The translations under genes were made by a program, and so were the position numbers. From Psettodes erumei (taxonomy: Eukaryota; Chordata; Actinopteri; Pleuronectiformes; Psettodidae): DNA of 64,000 nucleotides. Position 1 is the stretch's first letter. Each line of letters begins with the position of its first letter. This document shows, in pieces, positions 24,501 through 37,000 of this stretch. Under the pieces are notes generated by a model. It did no database searches. It saw only the letters and a list, made by a program, of their open reading frames with translations, and was not told where the DNA came from. The stretch covers positions 4,402,001 to 4,466,000 of the forward strand of contig JAFBJZ010000107.1 of assembly GCA_016785225.1 (NCBI GenBank). Direction: 5' to 3'.

Positions 24501-24845
24501 ATTCATACAGCCTCTGTAGATCCAAAACTGCGCCCACACACACACACACACTGCTGTTTTAAACTGCTGCATCAAAAAACCCACAGATGCTCCGGTCAGC
24601 ACACATTCTGCAGGAGAGCCAGAAGCAAGGTGACGGTTTACCGTGCAGAAGACAGACATCACTTCCTTGGCTCTGTTCCCTGCACAACACTTTCGGTTTG
24701 CGGCTAGCTGTGTGTACAATGAAACTGCAACTGAGCCTATGGCCGTGTGAATGGGGTCCATGAGTATTTATCCATATTTATTGATGTATGTTCTTATGAA
24801 TTCCAGTCCTGTCATTGTATTATATTCTTTACTAGACAAATGATC

Positions 24846-24851
24846 ATTAAA
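24846..24851 (+). terminator. ncan: Candidate ncan poly(A) signal ATTAAA
   Basis: ATTAAA in a locally AT-rich context, followed within 60 bases by T/G-rich sequence. It is one of several candidates in the 3' flank and is not proven. Confidence 0.25.
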
Positions 24852-25902
24852 GGAAACCCTTGTTTGGATCCGTTATCTGGCTTGGTTGGACTGGTTATTT
24901 GTGTTTACTACATTCAAATTTAATTAAAGCCAGTGTGTATATGTGTGTTTACAGCTGTCAGAGTGTCTTTTAAGAAGCTTCAATATATGATAATATTGAA
25001 TTAATTCATATAGTACGTTTTCAAGTGCTTTAAATTAAAACCTTAGCTGACAGTGGTAACATGATTCAGTAAAAAGTAAACCTTGAACATACAGTATAAG
25101 TCATTTCATACTGGAAACTGGGTAACTTTTTCCTTTATCCCAAAGCCCAAACAACAATTTGCAACAATACAGGACAAGTTATCACTCATCCACTGAAGTC
25201 TCTAGGAAGTTTCTGATCTCAGCTAAGTAATAAGCCCAGACGTAACATGTAACTTGGCGAGAAAGCAAATAAGTGTAACATTAAATGCAAAAGTATCAAT
25301 CTTAGACTGAGGATGTGAAGGTTCCACATATGTTGATTTGAATCTTAAAAAAGAAGAACTTGAAAGTTTCCAAACACATTAAACACACTGATAAAGTTTT
25401 AAACCCAGGGTGACTACAAGGCCTCACACTTGAAATGATTATGTGCCTAGAAAGAAACACTGATGTGGCCAAGGGCAGACTTCCTCAGCTCCACACATCA
25501 ATTTGTGCAGAACGACTGTATCGACCGGTTTGTCAAGAGTTTGCTACTCTTTCCTGAAAAGTGAATGCAGAAAATACATGTTTTCTCTCCGCTGTTCAAA
25601 TGTGTCCTCTCTTTGCTTCCACCATGTTCCTCTGTGTTTGCATGAGAGACTCTGTTATGCCCCAAGCTGCTGATTTTTTTATTTTTTTTTCCAGTTGAGA
25701 ACAATCTGCGCCTCTCTGACCTTCCTGTGCTGAAGAAATGCATCTCAGTCTCTCCTTGGATTAGGCAGAAATATGCTTCTGTACCGCCAAGATATCAATA
25801 AATCTAATACAATTTGTTCCTTTTTCTTCTATTGCAGCTCTCCAGCTGCATACAGTTAGAGCAACAGAGCAGGTCACCGAGGGCGAATCCCTCAGTAGCA
25901 CA

Positions 25903-26228
25903 AGTGAAAAAGAGTAGGAGGAGGAGAGGGAGGGGAAGGAGGAGACAGAGAAGTGAGGGGCCTCAAAGGTGAGAGAAAGGAGGGAAGAGGCGAAAGTGGA
26001 AGGAGAAAGACCGAGAGAGACTTTGTTTTGGCAGCAGCTTGTGAATACGCCTACTGTTGTGCCGTCTAACCTCGGAGACCTTCACTTCACCTGAACTTCC
26101 TCTGATGAGATGAATGTGAGAGCCCTCTCTCATCAGTGGATGGTTTCATTGCCTCGCAGCGGCGTCTCCTGTAAAAACACAACCTTCCCCCTCTCTCTCT
26201 CTTTCTCTCTCTCCCCCGCCTCGATCTC
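25903..26228. repeat. Purine tract followed by pyrimidine tract
   Basis: 25903-26024 is almost entirely A/G (GAGGAGGAGAGGGAGG type). 26183-26228 is almost entirely C/T (CTCTCTCTCTTTCTC type). The two can base-pair in RNA or form non-B DNA. No gene is seen in them. Confidence 0.6.
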
Positions 26229-27779
26229 TCATTCCTCTCATCTCCCTTTGATATGCGACTCACTCATTTCATTATTATTCAGAAACACCGGAAGAAGCCA
26301 CACTGCTCGGGTTCTGTTTTCCATCGACAATCAATCACACTGAATATAGCATCTCTTTTACATCCTCTTCCTCTGTTCTGGCTGGCTGAGCGATGTTTTT
26401 CACTCAGCTCAGTGAGTTCCAAGGACAGTGCTCATTAAGGCTGCCTGCCGGGGAGTTTCTCTTAAATTCCCTGCTAAAAATGACCTTCAGCTCTCCTTTG
26501 TTGCCGTGCAGCGGAAAGAGATTTGTTACAACCACTTGGAGAGGCACTCCAAGCGATCGCTAACATGATGTCCTGAGCCCCAAAAGGTTCACCACCGAGG
26601 GCCAGCATGCACTTGTGCATGAAGTGCCCATGAAGCTTACAAAACATACCCGAGCATCCCCAAACTTTCTCATAATAACCAGTTAAAAGACTTAAAACGT
26701 ACTATTCATAGTCTAGATTTGTCCTGATTCTAGCAATACGACTTGGCTTTGAGATGAGCAGATAAATTGGAGGCGTGAAAAGACTGCTCATCATAACCTT
26801 GTTCTTAGGTCGATATCAAGCTCATCTGGCAGGCGTGGCAAATCGATGGGGATCTCTGGCATTATCCTGCATTATCTCCTAATGACGCTGCCAAAGTTCA
26901 AGAAGATTATGAAAAGCAACAAGGGGTTTAGCATCATTTTAGTCCTGACAGTCTCCTACTCAGCTTCGAAGCCGCTCTGCCTCTTTTCCTTCCAGAATTA
27001 CTGTCTGTCTTTATCTCGCGCATAAACATAAGTGGCTGGAGGCAAAAGCACACTTGGTTGTTTTTTTTTTCCTCCTTCCTCCACACCCTTACATGTGCAC
27101 CAAGCTGCTTACCCTAATCAAAAAAGGATTAATATGCATCGTAACCCTGTATATCTTCTTCATCTTTATTGCAGCCAGGTTGTTGAATTGCTTCACCCAT
27201 GAATCTGCAGTCACACCCGTCCTAATTATCTGGCTGCAGATGGTGGCGCGTCAGCTCACTAACAGCTTCTTTTACAGTTGTGTGTGTGTGTGTGCGTGAT
27301 TCAGAACTGAGGAGCAAAGCCAGCAAAAACATCAGTGCGAGCCAGGTCTTTCATACTTCGTCGCCCTCGCATTCTGCTCTGCCAGCTGTGTGTACACTGT
27401 GCTGTGCTTTGTTATATGACCGTGACTGACAATTTGGAAATCTGGCATTATTAAGCTGCTTTTAGCACATGGCTCAGCATTGGTACAAAGTAACTAAGAA
27501 CGTTTACTCGAGTACTGTGTGTGCCTCACTTCGGTGCTCCTGTTTTATGCTTAACTTACTTCAAATTAACAACCTTTCAGAGGTAAAATATATGTTTTAA
27601 AATAATTACAAGCAACTAAAAAATGCAACTATTTTGTATCATTCTGTTACCGTAGTTACATTAATGTACATTTAACAGGCAGCACTTAAGTAGTTTCACT
27701 CAAACCTGCAACACATACAACAAGTTGTGAATGCTGACATATCCACCATGGTCCCCCCCCAATGTGACTCGGACTCAAG

Positions 27780-28300
27780 TTTCTTTTGCCGTTTAGTTAT
27801 TTTGTTTCCTGTTTTATCCTGTCAGTGTGTGTGTTCTGTCTGTTGACTTTCTGTGTCTGATTGCCTGCCCCGCCTTAATGTGTTTCACCTGTGTCTCGTT
27901 ATCCCTGCCTCCCTGGTGTGGATATACAGTCCACATCTTCCCCCTGCGTCTTAGTCAGTTTTTTTGTTTTTGCTCGCCCCCTTGTTACCTCCTGTTTTGC
28001 CCTGTCGTTGTTTTTGCGTAATTTTTCTGCTGGATTTGTCCTGCTCCCTCGGCCCTCGCGTTTCTATCTCTTCCCCTGGGTTTCGTAAGTTTTGTTTTGC
28101 TTTCTGTTCATTCTGGTTGTTCTGTTTTGCCAGTCAGTGTGGTTCATTGTGCTGCTGATTTTTGTTAACCCCGTTTTGATTCTCGTTACTGGAGACCACT
28201 GAGCTCGAATTTTTGTTTGTTTTTGGATTGTGTAAGAGACTCCTGAGCTTTTTTTTGTAAATAAATCTTTTGAACCATTGTCTGTGTGTTGGTGTCTGCA
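27780..28300 (+). mobile_element. Solo-LTR-like dispersed repeat, copy A
   Basis: Shares with copies at 35940, 44365 and (reverse) 43554 an ordered set of words: a tgattgcctgccccgcc-type block with cacctgtgtctcgttatc, a degenerate TATA-like word (gatatacagtcc), about 330 bases of T-rich sequence, and AATAAA at 28260-28265 followed by cattgtctg. The layout (promoter-like block, poly(A) signal, short tail) suggests an LTR. No coding region is attached. Confidence 0.55.
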
Positions 28301-30612
28301 CCTTTGAGTCATCACCTTTTGAGTTAAGTTGATATGAAGAACTTTTTAACATTTCAGTTCTAAATAACCAATGTATAGAAATTCAGTAATGTGTTTGAGC
28401 TGCTTTTTTTGGTCTCCACCATATTCTGAGGGAAATATCCATCTTAATCTATTATAGCTGCTTAAAGTAAAAGTTGTAATCAAGTAAAGTTTGCAGTGTT
28501 ATATGGATTGTAAAGGATCTGAATACTTCCACAGCTGGATTTCCACATCTCTCCTGCTACTTACGACTTCCAGGATACTTCCTGTGCTCTGAGAAAAAGG
28601 CAGCGCAGTGTGGTAAGCCAAATTTTATGAAATATTAAAATCAAAAAGATGTGCGAGATAACCACTAAAACAGGCGGTGTGACTGTATCCACACACCAAC
28701 GCAGAAATATCGTAGCAGTTTTTAAGGTCAGAAGTTTGGGTTCTTAACGCTGGCTTCCTCAGGGCCATCTCTCCAAGTTCTTAGAAGATAAAAAAAAAAA
28801 ATGCACACAGGCTATGAAGTGAATTGTAGGAGTTGTGGGAGCGGGTTTTGTGACTGAGGTGAGATAAGGTTCAGCAGTTGGTGTGCTTCAGGAGCCACTC
28901 AGTTACTCCTCTCCCCTGCAGGACCACAATAGCTCACTGACCAGTCAATTTCTGGATGCTGGTGCAAGGCCAGATACCCTTGAGTTTTCCTGCATTCCCC
29001 CGCACTCTGCATTCTGGCCATTTTTCTCCCTTTCCCCATTTTCTCCTCTTATCTTTCTGCCTTCATTTTATTTCCTCAGACCCTTCTCTCCCACCTATCT
29101 CTCCTTCACACTTCTTATTCTCTCTGTTGCTCTCTCTGCCTGCCTTTCACTCTGTCCTTCCCTGTGACTTTGTGTTTCTGCTGAGCATGTCTCCTTTCCT
29201 TCCAGACATATAAACACACAAATCCACCCATCCATCCACACACGCGTCTATCCACTACCTCATTCCAATACAGATGGTTTAGACTCTTTCATTAACCTCC
29301 CTCTATTGTCATTCGACCCATTTGGGGACAGTTGGAAGTGGCGGGCGAGTAAACCAGTGTGACTCACTCCGGATGTGGCGAGTGTGACACCTCGCTACCA
29401 AAGCTCATGGAAAGATGGAGGCTGGATTGTGGTAAAACTAAAGCACATCTTCCGAGGCATCTACAGACGACAGGGCCAACTCTCCCATTCATTCGTCACA
29501 GTGCGCTCCATTAGATGGTTAACACTTTCAATTAACTCAACTCTGCTGCCTGTTTAATATGCCCCGCACTCTGGGGGAAACCTCTCACAATTTGGCCAAT
29601 TACCCATCTCCACAAACCAACTGCTTTCAATGCATAATATGTACCAGCCGCAGCAGCATTGTGCCCCAGTCGAATTACACACAGAATACATAAGGCATTA
29701 AGGGAGATGGGGGTAATTTAAGAGGCTATTTCCCATGGGCTAATGTTGTATGGATATGGCATTTGATTCAATCATAACAATGTTGAGTTCTTACACAAAG
29801 TTAAACTTAATTCCTGTGAGGATTATCTCCCTGCACCCTGAAATGTACACTGTCAACAAATGAATTCTGCACTTAGATATTTGTGGAGAGGGAATCAGGA
29901 AGGATTTTAGATCCATAAACAAAAAGCTAGATGTCCGATGTTTTCTATTGAACTGAGTTTAGTTCTGTAAGTAGGATAAGTCTCCATGTGTTATTTTTGG
30001 CCTAATACACTTGAAATTTTCTGGCTTCTACTCATCTTTTATTTTGGATTTAGTATGAAACGCACGAAAAGAGCAAGTCACAATGTGGCGACGAAGCAGA
30101 CCACAAGATGGTGCTGATAACGAGATAAAGAGGGGAAAAAAAAGTTTGGAACAGTGGAAACAGAGGTGATAACAGTTCATACCCTGATACGATGAAACTG
30201 CTGGATGCTTTGTGTGTGTTTGTAAAAACGTATATATCGAAGTTTCTTATCTATCGCATCTGTTTGTGATGAAAGTCTGAGGTGAAACGCGTTGATTGAG
30301 AACAATGCTGCCTGAGTAAAGAAAACACGAGCGTCAGCAGCACAAATTTATAGTAGCTGACATGCTCCTTCATTTCTGATAAAGACCTTTCCAAACCAGT
30401 ATTTTATATTTTACTCCCATGGATTTTGGTCATATTCACTGTAAAGCTTGTCGAGCTGACTATCACACAAGTTTGGGAGAAACATTTTAATTCATACATG
30501 TGAAGTTAGAAGTGTTTATTGCCTTCTTTTGCCAAGTAAACCTGATATCCCAGCGCTAGTACACCTTGGGCATATTATAAACCTGTACTTACTAAATCTA
30601 GGATTAGGATGA

Positions 30613-30636
30613 GTGTGTGTGTGTGTGTGTGTGTGT
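30613..30636. repeat. (GT)12 microsatellite
   Basis: Uninterrupted GT run in the ncan-hapln4 intergenic region. Confidence 0.95.
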
Positions 30637-31636
30637 ACGTGCACGCGTGCCTTTGTGACTGGTATTACTCCTGTTTCATTAAAATTACTTGTCACTTTTC
30701 TGCGACTTGTCTCCTTCTTTCTGCTTCTATCTCAGGCCTGTTCAGGGGCCCTGACCTCTGTCACAGGCTGATAAATGAGACCAAAGTGAAAGCCATCGTC
30801 ATCGAATTTATTGTGTGGCTGTTCTCTGTTGTTAAGGGGTCACCTAAATTAATTTCATTCTAAGAAGAAAAGGGCAATGAGGCGGCCTGATCAAATGAAG
30901 ACAAGGCTGTCATCTTCTAAGCAAACTAATTGAAAGGGTTCCATCACTTTTCTGCAGCTTGCCCATCTTTGCACCATCCCTTTACCTGTCTGTCTCTTCT
31001 CTCCATCTTTACATCAAATATTTATCTTGTCATTTGATAAAGGGAGTGTGAGGCAGCTTTAATCGAGGCCAGTGCCTCTCTAATGTTCTGCCTCATGAGG
31101 ATTTCCTGCTGCCTGGCCTGTTGAGCTCAGCATCTGTGGAATATGCTGGTCTCTTTGAGCGCTCAGTTAATCTAACATGTAGTTGCTCCGTTATTATTCT
31201 TATCAGCAAAAGCATTCTGCATAAAGATCTGTCTTTCTGCTTGCCAAAGCGCTGGCAGTCAAATCGAAAGTATTGGTTGCTATTTATGGTGACCTCACTC
31301 TTACATAAGATGGAGTTGTTGCTAAATGCCATGCAAAGTGAAATTCAAATGGGTGAACATCACAATCTGGAGCACATAAAAAAACATCTAAACTGCTTCA
31401 GCACTAGAATCCGGAATACATAATTCTCCATAAATTATGAATGTCACGGTGCATCAAGCAGGACTTTGCTTATTAATTTAGTGGCTTTTACTCGAACACA
31501 GACTAATGGGGCTGGTGAGAGTACTTGGCAAATCATTAAAATCATCAGCTTGGATCATCCAGGTCATTTCAGAGCTTCTTTCTTTCTCTTTGAGAGTCGA
31601 CAGCAACACAAAGACGCCAATAGACAGCAAACAGCG

Positions 31637-31652
31637 TTTTTTTTTTTTTTTT
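31637..31652. repeat. T16 homopolymer
   Basis: Sixteen consecutive T followed by CACAG. It looks like a splice acceptor on the + strand, but no coding frame follows. Confidence 0.9.
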
Positions 31653-32418
31653 CACAGCTCAAGTTTGTCACTCACAGCAATCATTTCATTATGAGGGACT
31701 TGCCAGGAACTCAACTGTAAGTACATGCTGTCAGTCGCTATGGCGATAACACGGCTTGTTCTGCTGTGCTGGCGCGGCGCCAACTCACTCCCACTCAGAG
31801 CCATGTTCACTGCTCAGCAGTTCCTCTCACTGGCAAACACAGGGACTCATGAGGTAGAGCGAGGCACATATACATTCACCACTTATCAACTGTGTCTCCT
31901 ACTCACACAATTGTTTGTGTTAGTCATGGCTCCTCACACAAAGGCAAAAGTGTCATAAAGTTCATTTGGTATCTCAGGTGATAGTTGACAAACGATATAT
32001 GTAATGCACACATGCATACATGGATGAAGCCTGATTTTGGCGATCCTTTGACTTTTCATCTAGGGCCACTATGACGTTCACAGTTTTAGTTTTTATTGAA
32101 AAGTGCAAATACAAATGGATTTGCATGAAATGTGGCCTTTATGGTTCCCAGAGGATATACCTTACTGACTTTGGTGTTATAGTGACTTTTCCTCTAATGC
32201 CACCACGACACTGACAATGTGTCATTTTCACTGAAATGTCAAACTGCAACTATTCTATGGATTGAACTTTGGTACACACATCCGTGCTCCCCACAGAATA
32301 ATTCCAATATCCAATACTAATGTTGCTAGCAGTAGACGTTGCAGAGATTTGTATTTCTTGTCACCACTCTTGAGCTTGTTTCACTCTGTATTCTCTTCAT
32401 GCACTTTTAAGAAACAGT

Positions 32419-32600
32419 AGGCAGCCGTGGCTCGGGAGATAAAACTGTTTGGTTGTACTCAACCTGTTGGTTAATCCCCTGGTCTGTCCCAGCGAGACAC
32501 TGAACCTCCAACTGCTCCCGATGGTTTGGCATGTGCCCTGCATGGCTATGGCTGCTTGCTGCCATAAGTGTGTGTGAGCGTATGAATGAGACACAAACTC
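32419..32600 (+). mobile_element. Diverged tRNA-derived SINE
   Basis: Begins gcagccgtggctcgggagat, matching the A-box start of a tRNA-derived SINE abundant in perciform fish, then ttggttaatcccctgg in the place of the B box. It continues with cgagacactgaacc, ctcccgatgg and tgtgtgagcgtatgaatg, the usual tRNA-unrelated body. The B box has lost the GTTCGA core, so it is an old, probably inactive copy. It lies just past the hapln4 3' end. Confidence 0.7.
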
Positions 32601-32766
32601 TTTACTAACGCATTCTATGTCCATTGCTTTAAACTGATCAGACCATTTGTTGGCCCACGTTTCTGCCCACATGGTTTTTTCCTTTAACGGCAATTTGTAC
32701 CATATATCTTGGTATGGAAAAAGTTGCACCCAAACACATTTTGTTCAAATCATCAGTTTCAAGACT

Positions 32767-32772
32767 TTTATT
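32767..32772 (-). terminator. hapln4: Candidate hapln4 poly(A) signal AATAAA
   Basis: TTTATT on the + strand reads AATAAA on the transcript strand, 915 bases past the stop codon. This gives a 3' UTR of about 0.9 kb. Other A/T-rich candidates exist, so the choice is tentative. Confidence 0.35.
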
Positions 32773-33684
32773 TTTTTCTACAACATTCATCCATTCTATA
32801 GTGGCAATTCTCTGTAATAAAGATGTAAAGTTTATAGTGCAATTGTTGGCCTAGATAGCTTGGGAGTGCAGTAGGCTATATGAGGTAAATAGCAATTAAT
32901 TTAGCTTTGTATGTCTGCTAATTCAGCCCCAGTGACTACTCTCAGCCAAACAATACATGCTCACTAAAGTCTAAGCTGCTATCATAAAATAAAGCTCTAT
33001 GTATTTAAAGTGCAAATATTTTATGAGCTAGTGCAATATTTACTACTTGGCCTGTTCAGCTCTGACGATGGGATGGCCAGGTTTTAGTTATGAGAAAAAT
33101 TGTTCACATAGTGCCAGAGGGATTGCTAACCAAGCATGGCACCTGGTTACAGGCAATTACACTTTGTACAATCAAAATTCAACAGGGCATCTTGGATTTT
33201 TTCCATACAGTGAGGCAGATCATCCCGTCTCCACAAGTAATGAATGTTTTCACCCTGGCACTGGGGATTCTGGCTCAGGCCGGGGCTCAGTGCTCGGGAG
33301 CCACAGCGAGGGCCAAAAATATGTTCAACACACGCACGTAAACAAGGATATTCATGGCGGATTCTCTGATCTGATGTGTGCCTGAGTGATGATCAAGCTG
33401 CTGTTTAATCTTCCAGCGTTTTCTGGCGACAGATGTGCTCCCGCACTCACTCCTTAAGATGATTGACTGACTGTAGACGAAAAGAAAATCACCCTGTTAA
33501 AGATGTCACCCTTAATTTTACACTGCCTCACTTCTCTCTGGTAAATCTGCAAATGAGCACATCTTGTCTGTGAAGTGTTTTACTTTAAGAGCGATGAATG
33601 GAGTCTGGCTGCTAAGCAACAGTTGTTGTAGTCAAATCTAAAACTGCCCCCCCCCCTTGCTCCTCCGCCTTACTTCTTTCTACT

Positions 33685-34073
33685 TTATATCACCCTCGTG
33701 GCATTCATGGGGATGCTGTTCATGCTCTTCTTCTTTGCCACACTATCTGTACTGCTTTTTGTCATTTCAGTACCTCTTTCAGTAGCTCTTTCATCCCTGA
33801 AACAGTACACCCCATAGAGGCGGAATTTTTTATCAGGGAAGCCCAGGTGCCGAACGCCTGGCTGGGATCCTCCACAGCGAGCACGGGGGTTGACTATGGG
33901 GTAACGGACGCTGCCGTCCTCCAGCCAACCGGCTTCACAGCGGTCCAGTAGCTGAAACTTCCATGCTGCATACAGCTGACCCACTTTGGCCCCCACAGAA
34001 CCGTCTCGAACGCAAGCCTTCATCGCCTCCGCATAGTTCACCTTCTTAAAGCGTTTGAGGAAGTACACTTTGC
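33685..34073 (-). CDS. hapln4: hapln4 exon 7: link module 2, C-terminal tail, stop
   Basis: Acceptor is a C-rich tract ending CAG at 34074; the exon completes split Gly268 and begins KVYFLKRF. It encodes link-module cysteines 288, 313, 334 and 358, with DRCEAGWLEDGSVRYPI and LYGVYCFRD. It continues past the module for 36 residues, ending SIPMNATRVI, with stop at 33687-33685. The extension is rich in Ser, Thr and Lys and has one N-glycosylation sequon (N391-A-T). Confidence 0.95.
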
Positions 34074-37000
34074 CTGGGGGGGTATAGAGGGAGAGCAGAG
34101 GAGAGGATGTTTAAGAACATGTGAAAAGGTGAGGGAAATGGAGTAGGAGGGTGAAAGGAAGGAAAGAAAGGGAAGAGAGTGAGAGAGGGAATCCCAAGAG
34201 ACATGTCGAGCCCCGAGGGTTGATATTTTCAGTTTTCCTGGCCTCTGTGTTCAGACTTCATTCAAACAACTGTCTGGGCAGCTGCTCAAAATCGAAAGGC
34301 AATACTCTGTCAGCACTCTGACAGCGCTTTAACTCAACATTACTCTTAAAATGTCTCCATTTGTGCCTTCATCTCACCACTGAGGAGACTTTTTACCATA
34401 CATTATTAAAGTAATGGGTGTCCTGATTGGTTGAATTGTTTAAGCTGAGCTGGATCTTCAATGAATGAAGCAAAGGATAAAGAACCCAACCAAGAATTCT
34501 CTGAATAATCTCTATCATGAAAATCATGTCCACCACCTCTGCCTTGCACTTGGCTCAGCTATTGATTTTGTGCTTGTTTATGTGAGCGGTGGCTATTAGA
34601 GAGGCAGAATATTGTCTCGTATTTCCCAAGGGGACGAGCAACAGTATCAGTCATGACCACTGCTGAAACTGTCTAAAGCAGAGTGTCCGCAATAATTAAC
34701 ACACAAGGGAAGCCCGAAGCAATCATTTAAGGTTTCTGTCATGTGCTTCTTGCTGAGGAAAGGAATCAGGCTTTTTTCACAGTTTGTCCCAGAATGGGTT
34801 TGCAGTTCAGATAAAAAGTCTTTTTCATTTCTTTATCTTTTTTTTTTGAATGCATGAGTGGTTTCTTTTTCTTTCCAAACTTCAAAGAAGTGCATGCCGA
34901 CTTGAAGTCCCATTTTGTGTGTGTTAAACAGGGAGTTTGACAGGTGTTAGTAGGTGGATTTTGTTACTTATGGACAGAGTCAAGCTAACCGTTTCCTAGT
35001 TACATTACTAGTCACTAAGCTACCAGGCTTTTGGCTGTAACTACATAGCCTACATATTGTACATGAATGCGAACGGTATTCATTTTCTCATCTGACTCTC
35101 AGCATTAAAGCATATTTTGAAAAATAACAAATCATTCCTGTTGACTTATTCAAGATGGCCAAACACTACACTTAAGTTTCTTTCTACAAAGAACTAATCC
35201 AGCTTTCTTAAATGTTTGATCATATGAACCTGGAGGTGGCATGTCTGGCAGAGACACTCACAGACTCTCTGAGGGAATGTGATGTAAATCAAAGAACTGG
35301 GAGATGAAAGGCGATGCATGGCACCCAGTGGACAATGTGGCCCGAGCAGGGCTGAATCAACACAGCTTGATCTAAATCCAATGGCCTTAGGCCTGCGAGA
35401 TCACAGGCAGATTAGAGACATGGGCCTCATTTCCCCATGGTCCAACGCTCATAATACATCCTCTTTCTATACAGTATCACAACAAACCAGTTCCGCCAAT
35501 GTCTTGCTCTCTTCTAATCATGAGCTAGAGATGCTGCATACTGGGCTGGATGTTGACATTGAGGTGTATTATCATGTACAATGTGTTTCTGATCTTTGGA
35601 CACATGCATTTGCACACAACTGTAGCAGCCAACCTGCGTTTCTCTCTGTTTCTCACCATTGAGCTTGGAAGTGAAACAAAAAGCATCATAGCGCTCATCC
35701 TCCTTATGTCTGTATCCGTAGTTACGAACACCAGCGGGGTTGTCCTTCCGCCCGCACTGGTCTCTGGGATGAGAAATAGGGTACTGGACTGAGCTGTCCT
35801 CCAGCCATCCAGCATTACACCAGTCTAGTCCCTCCAGCCAGGCCTGTGGCATGAGATAATGTAGGTTAGTGGGTCATGCTGAAGGATTAAAGACATTTAA
35901 GAATGTGGTTTAACACTTCTTGGACCTCCAGAGAATCTGTGGAGAGACACTTGGTTTTTATGTTTGGACTCTGTTTTGGTTCATTTCCTGTTTTATTTTG
36001 GTAATGATGCCCTTGTGTCTTTTGTCATTTTACTTCATGTGGTTGATTGTCTGCCCCGCCCTAATATGTTCCACCTGTGTCTCGTTATCTCTATCTCCCA
36101 GGTGTGTCTTGGTCTTTCAGTCTGTCTTTGTCGGTTCATCTGTTGTAGCTGTTTTGCTCCTGTTTAATTCAGTTCTGTTCCAGCTCAGCTCCTAAGTGTT
36201 TTGCCCTCCTGTTTTTGCCTGCTGTTGAGAAGTATCCTTTTCTTCCTGTGCCTCCTCGGTTATAGTTTTGATTTTGCTTCGCCTTTTGATGTTTTATGGA
36301 CTTTGGTTCAGCTGGCCACTGTGGGCTCAACATTAGTTTTGTTTTGAGATATATCGCTGGATTATTAAAAGGTTTGGGGTTCACTTTCCTGTCTACTGAT
36401 GTCTGCATTTGGGTCTCCTCCTTGCACCTTTGTTATACTTCACACATAACTCTGTTACTCTGATCTTTAATGTGTAGGGATTTTTAAAAGGAGAGGAGAG
36501 ACCTGCAGTGAAATTTTTGGTCTGGTCAGGACCGTATTCTTAATTTCAGACTGCATTAGGACTGAGGGTTGTAGCCTGTAGATGCACCATTACATCTATA
36601 AATGAAAGTTGTATAGTTCTACATAGATCCTTGGTAGTGATCTAAGACTTCTACCTGACACGTTTTCTACCTTGAACATGACTGGGTGTCCATGTTTGTA
36701 CTGCAGTGATAGTGTAAATATACCTTATGCAGTTGAGAGTGGGAGGCCAGGATAGCATCCTGCTGTTTGCAGGCATCCTCAGCCTGGTGGTAGTTGAGCT
36801 TATAGCGCCCCTCGCGGGGGTAGTACGGAAACACCACTCCTGCAGTTGATAGAAACAAGTTTACTGTTGAGTGTGAGCCTGCAATATGCCTCAGTCTCAA
36901 CACTTTAGACAATAGCAAGTACAGTTGAGTACTATATGTCATAGATTCAGCAAAATCTCCTCCAGATGGACCTTGTTCCTGACCTTCGAGGTCGAGGCTG

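Larger units (their letters stand above)
19353..24860 (+). other. ncan: ncan 3' UTR and 3' flank (end not determined)
   Basis: No coding signal follows the stop. The first kilobase has C-rich runs (19465-19500, 19673-19703), U-rich stretches and a Pumilio-type site. Possible poly(A) signals are AATAAA at 24048-24053 and ATTAAA at 24846-24851; others occur near 22709. The sequence before 24846 is AT-rich and a T/G-rich stretch follows, so the transcript might run to about 24870, but a shorter UTR is equally possible. Confidence 0.4.
24861..32766. other. Intergenic region between convergent ncan and hapln4
   Basis: About 8 kb without recognisable exons on either strand. It contains a purine tract followed by a pyrimidine tract (25903-26228), a solo-LTR-like repeat (27780-28300), TG and T runs (30613, 31637) and a tRNA-derived SINE (32419-32600). 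The stretch 29540-29760 is non-repetitive, with motifs such as CCAATTACC and ATGCATAAT, and could be a conserved non-coding element, but conservation cannot be judged from one sequence. Confidence 0.6.

Noticed and set aside
31637..31657. T16-CACAG as a splice acceptor
   Set aside because: No coding frame or donor follows; most likely the tail of an old retroposed element on the opposite strand or simple sequence.
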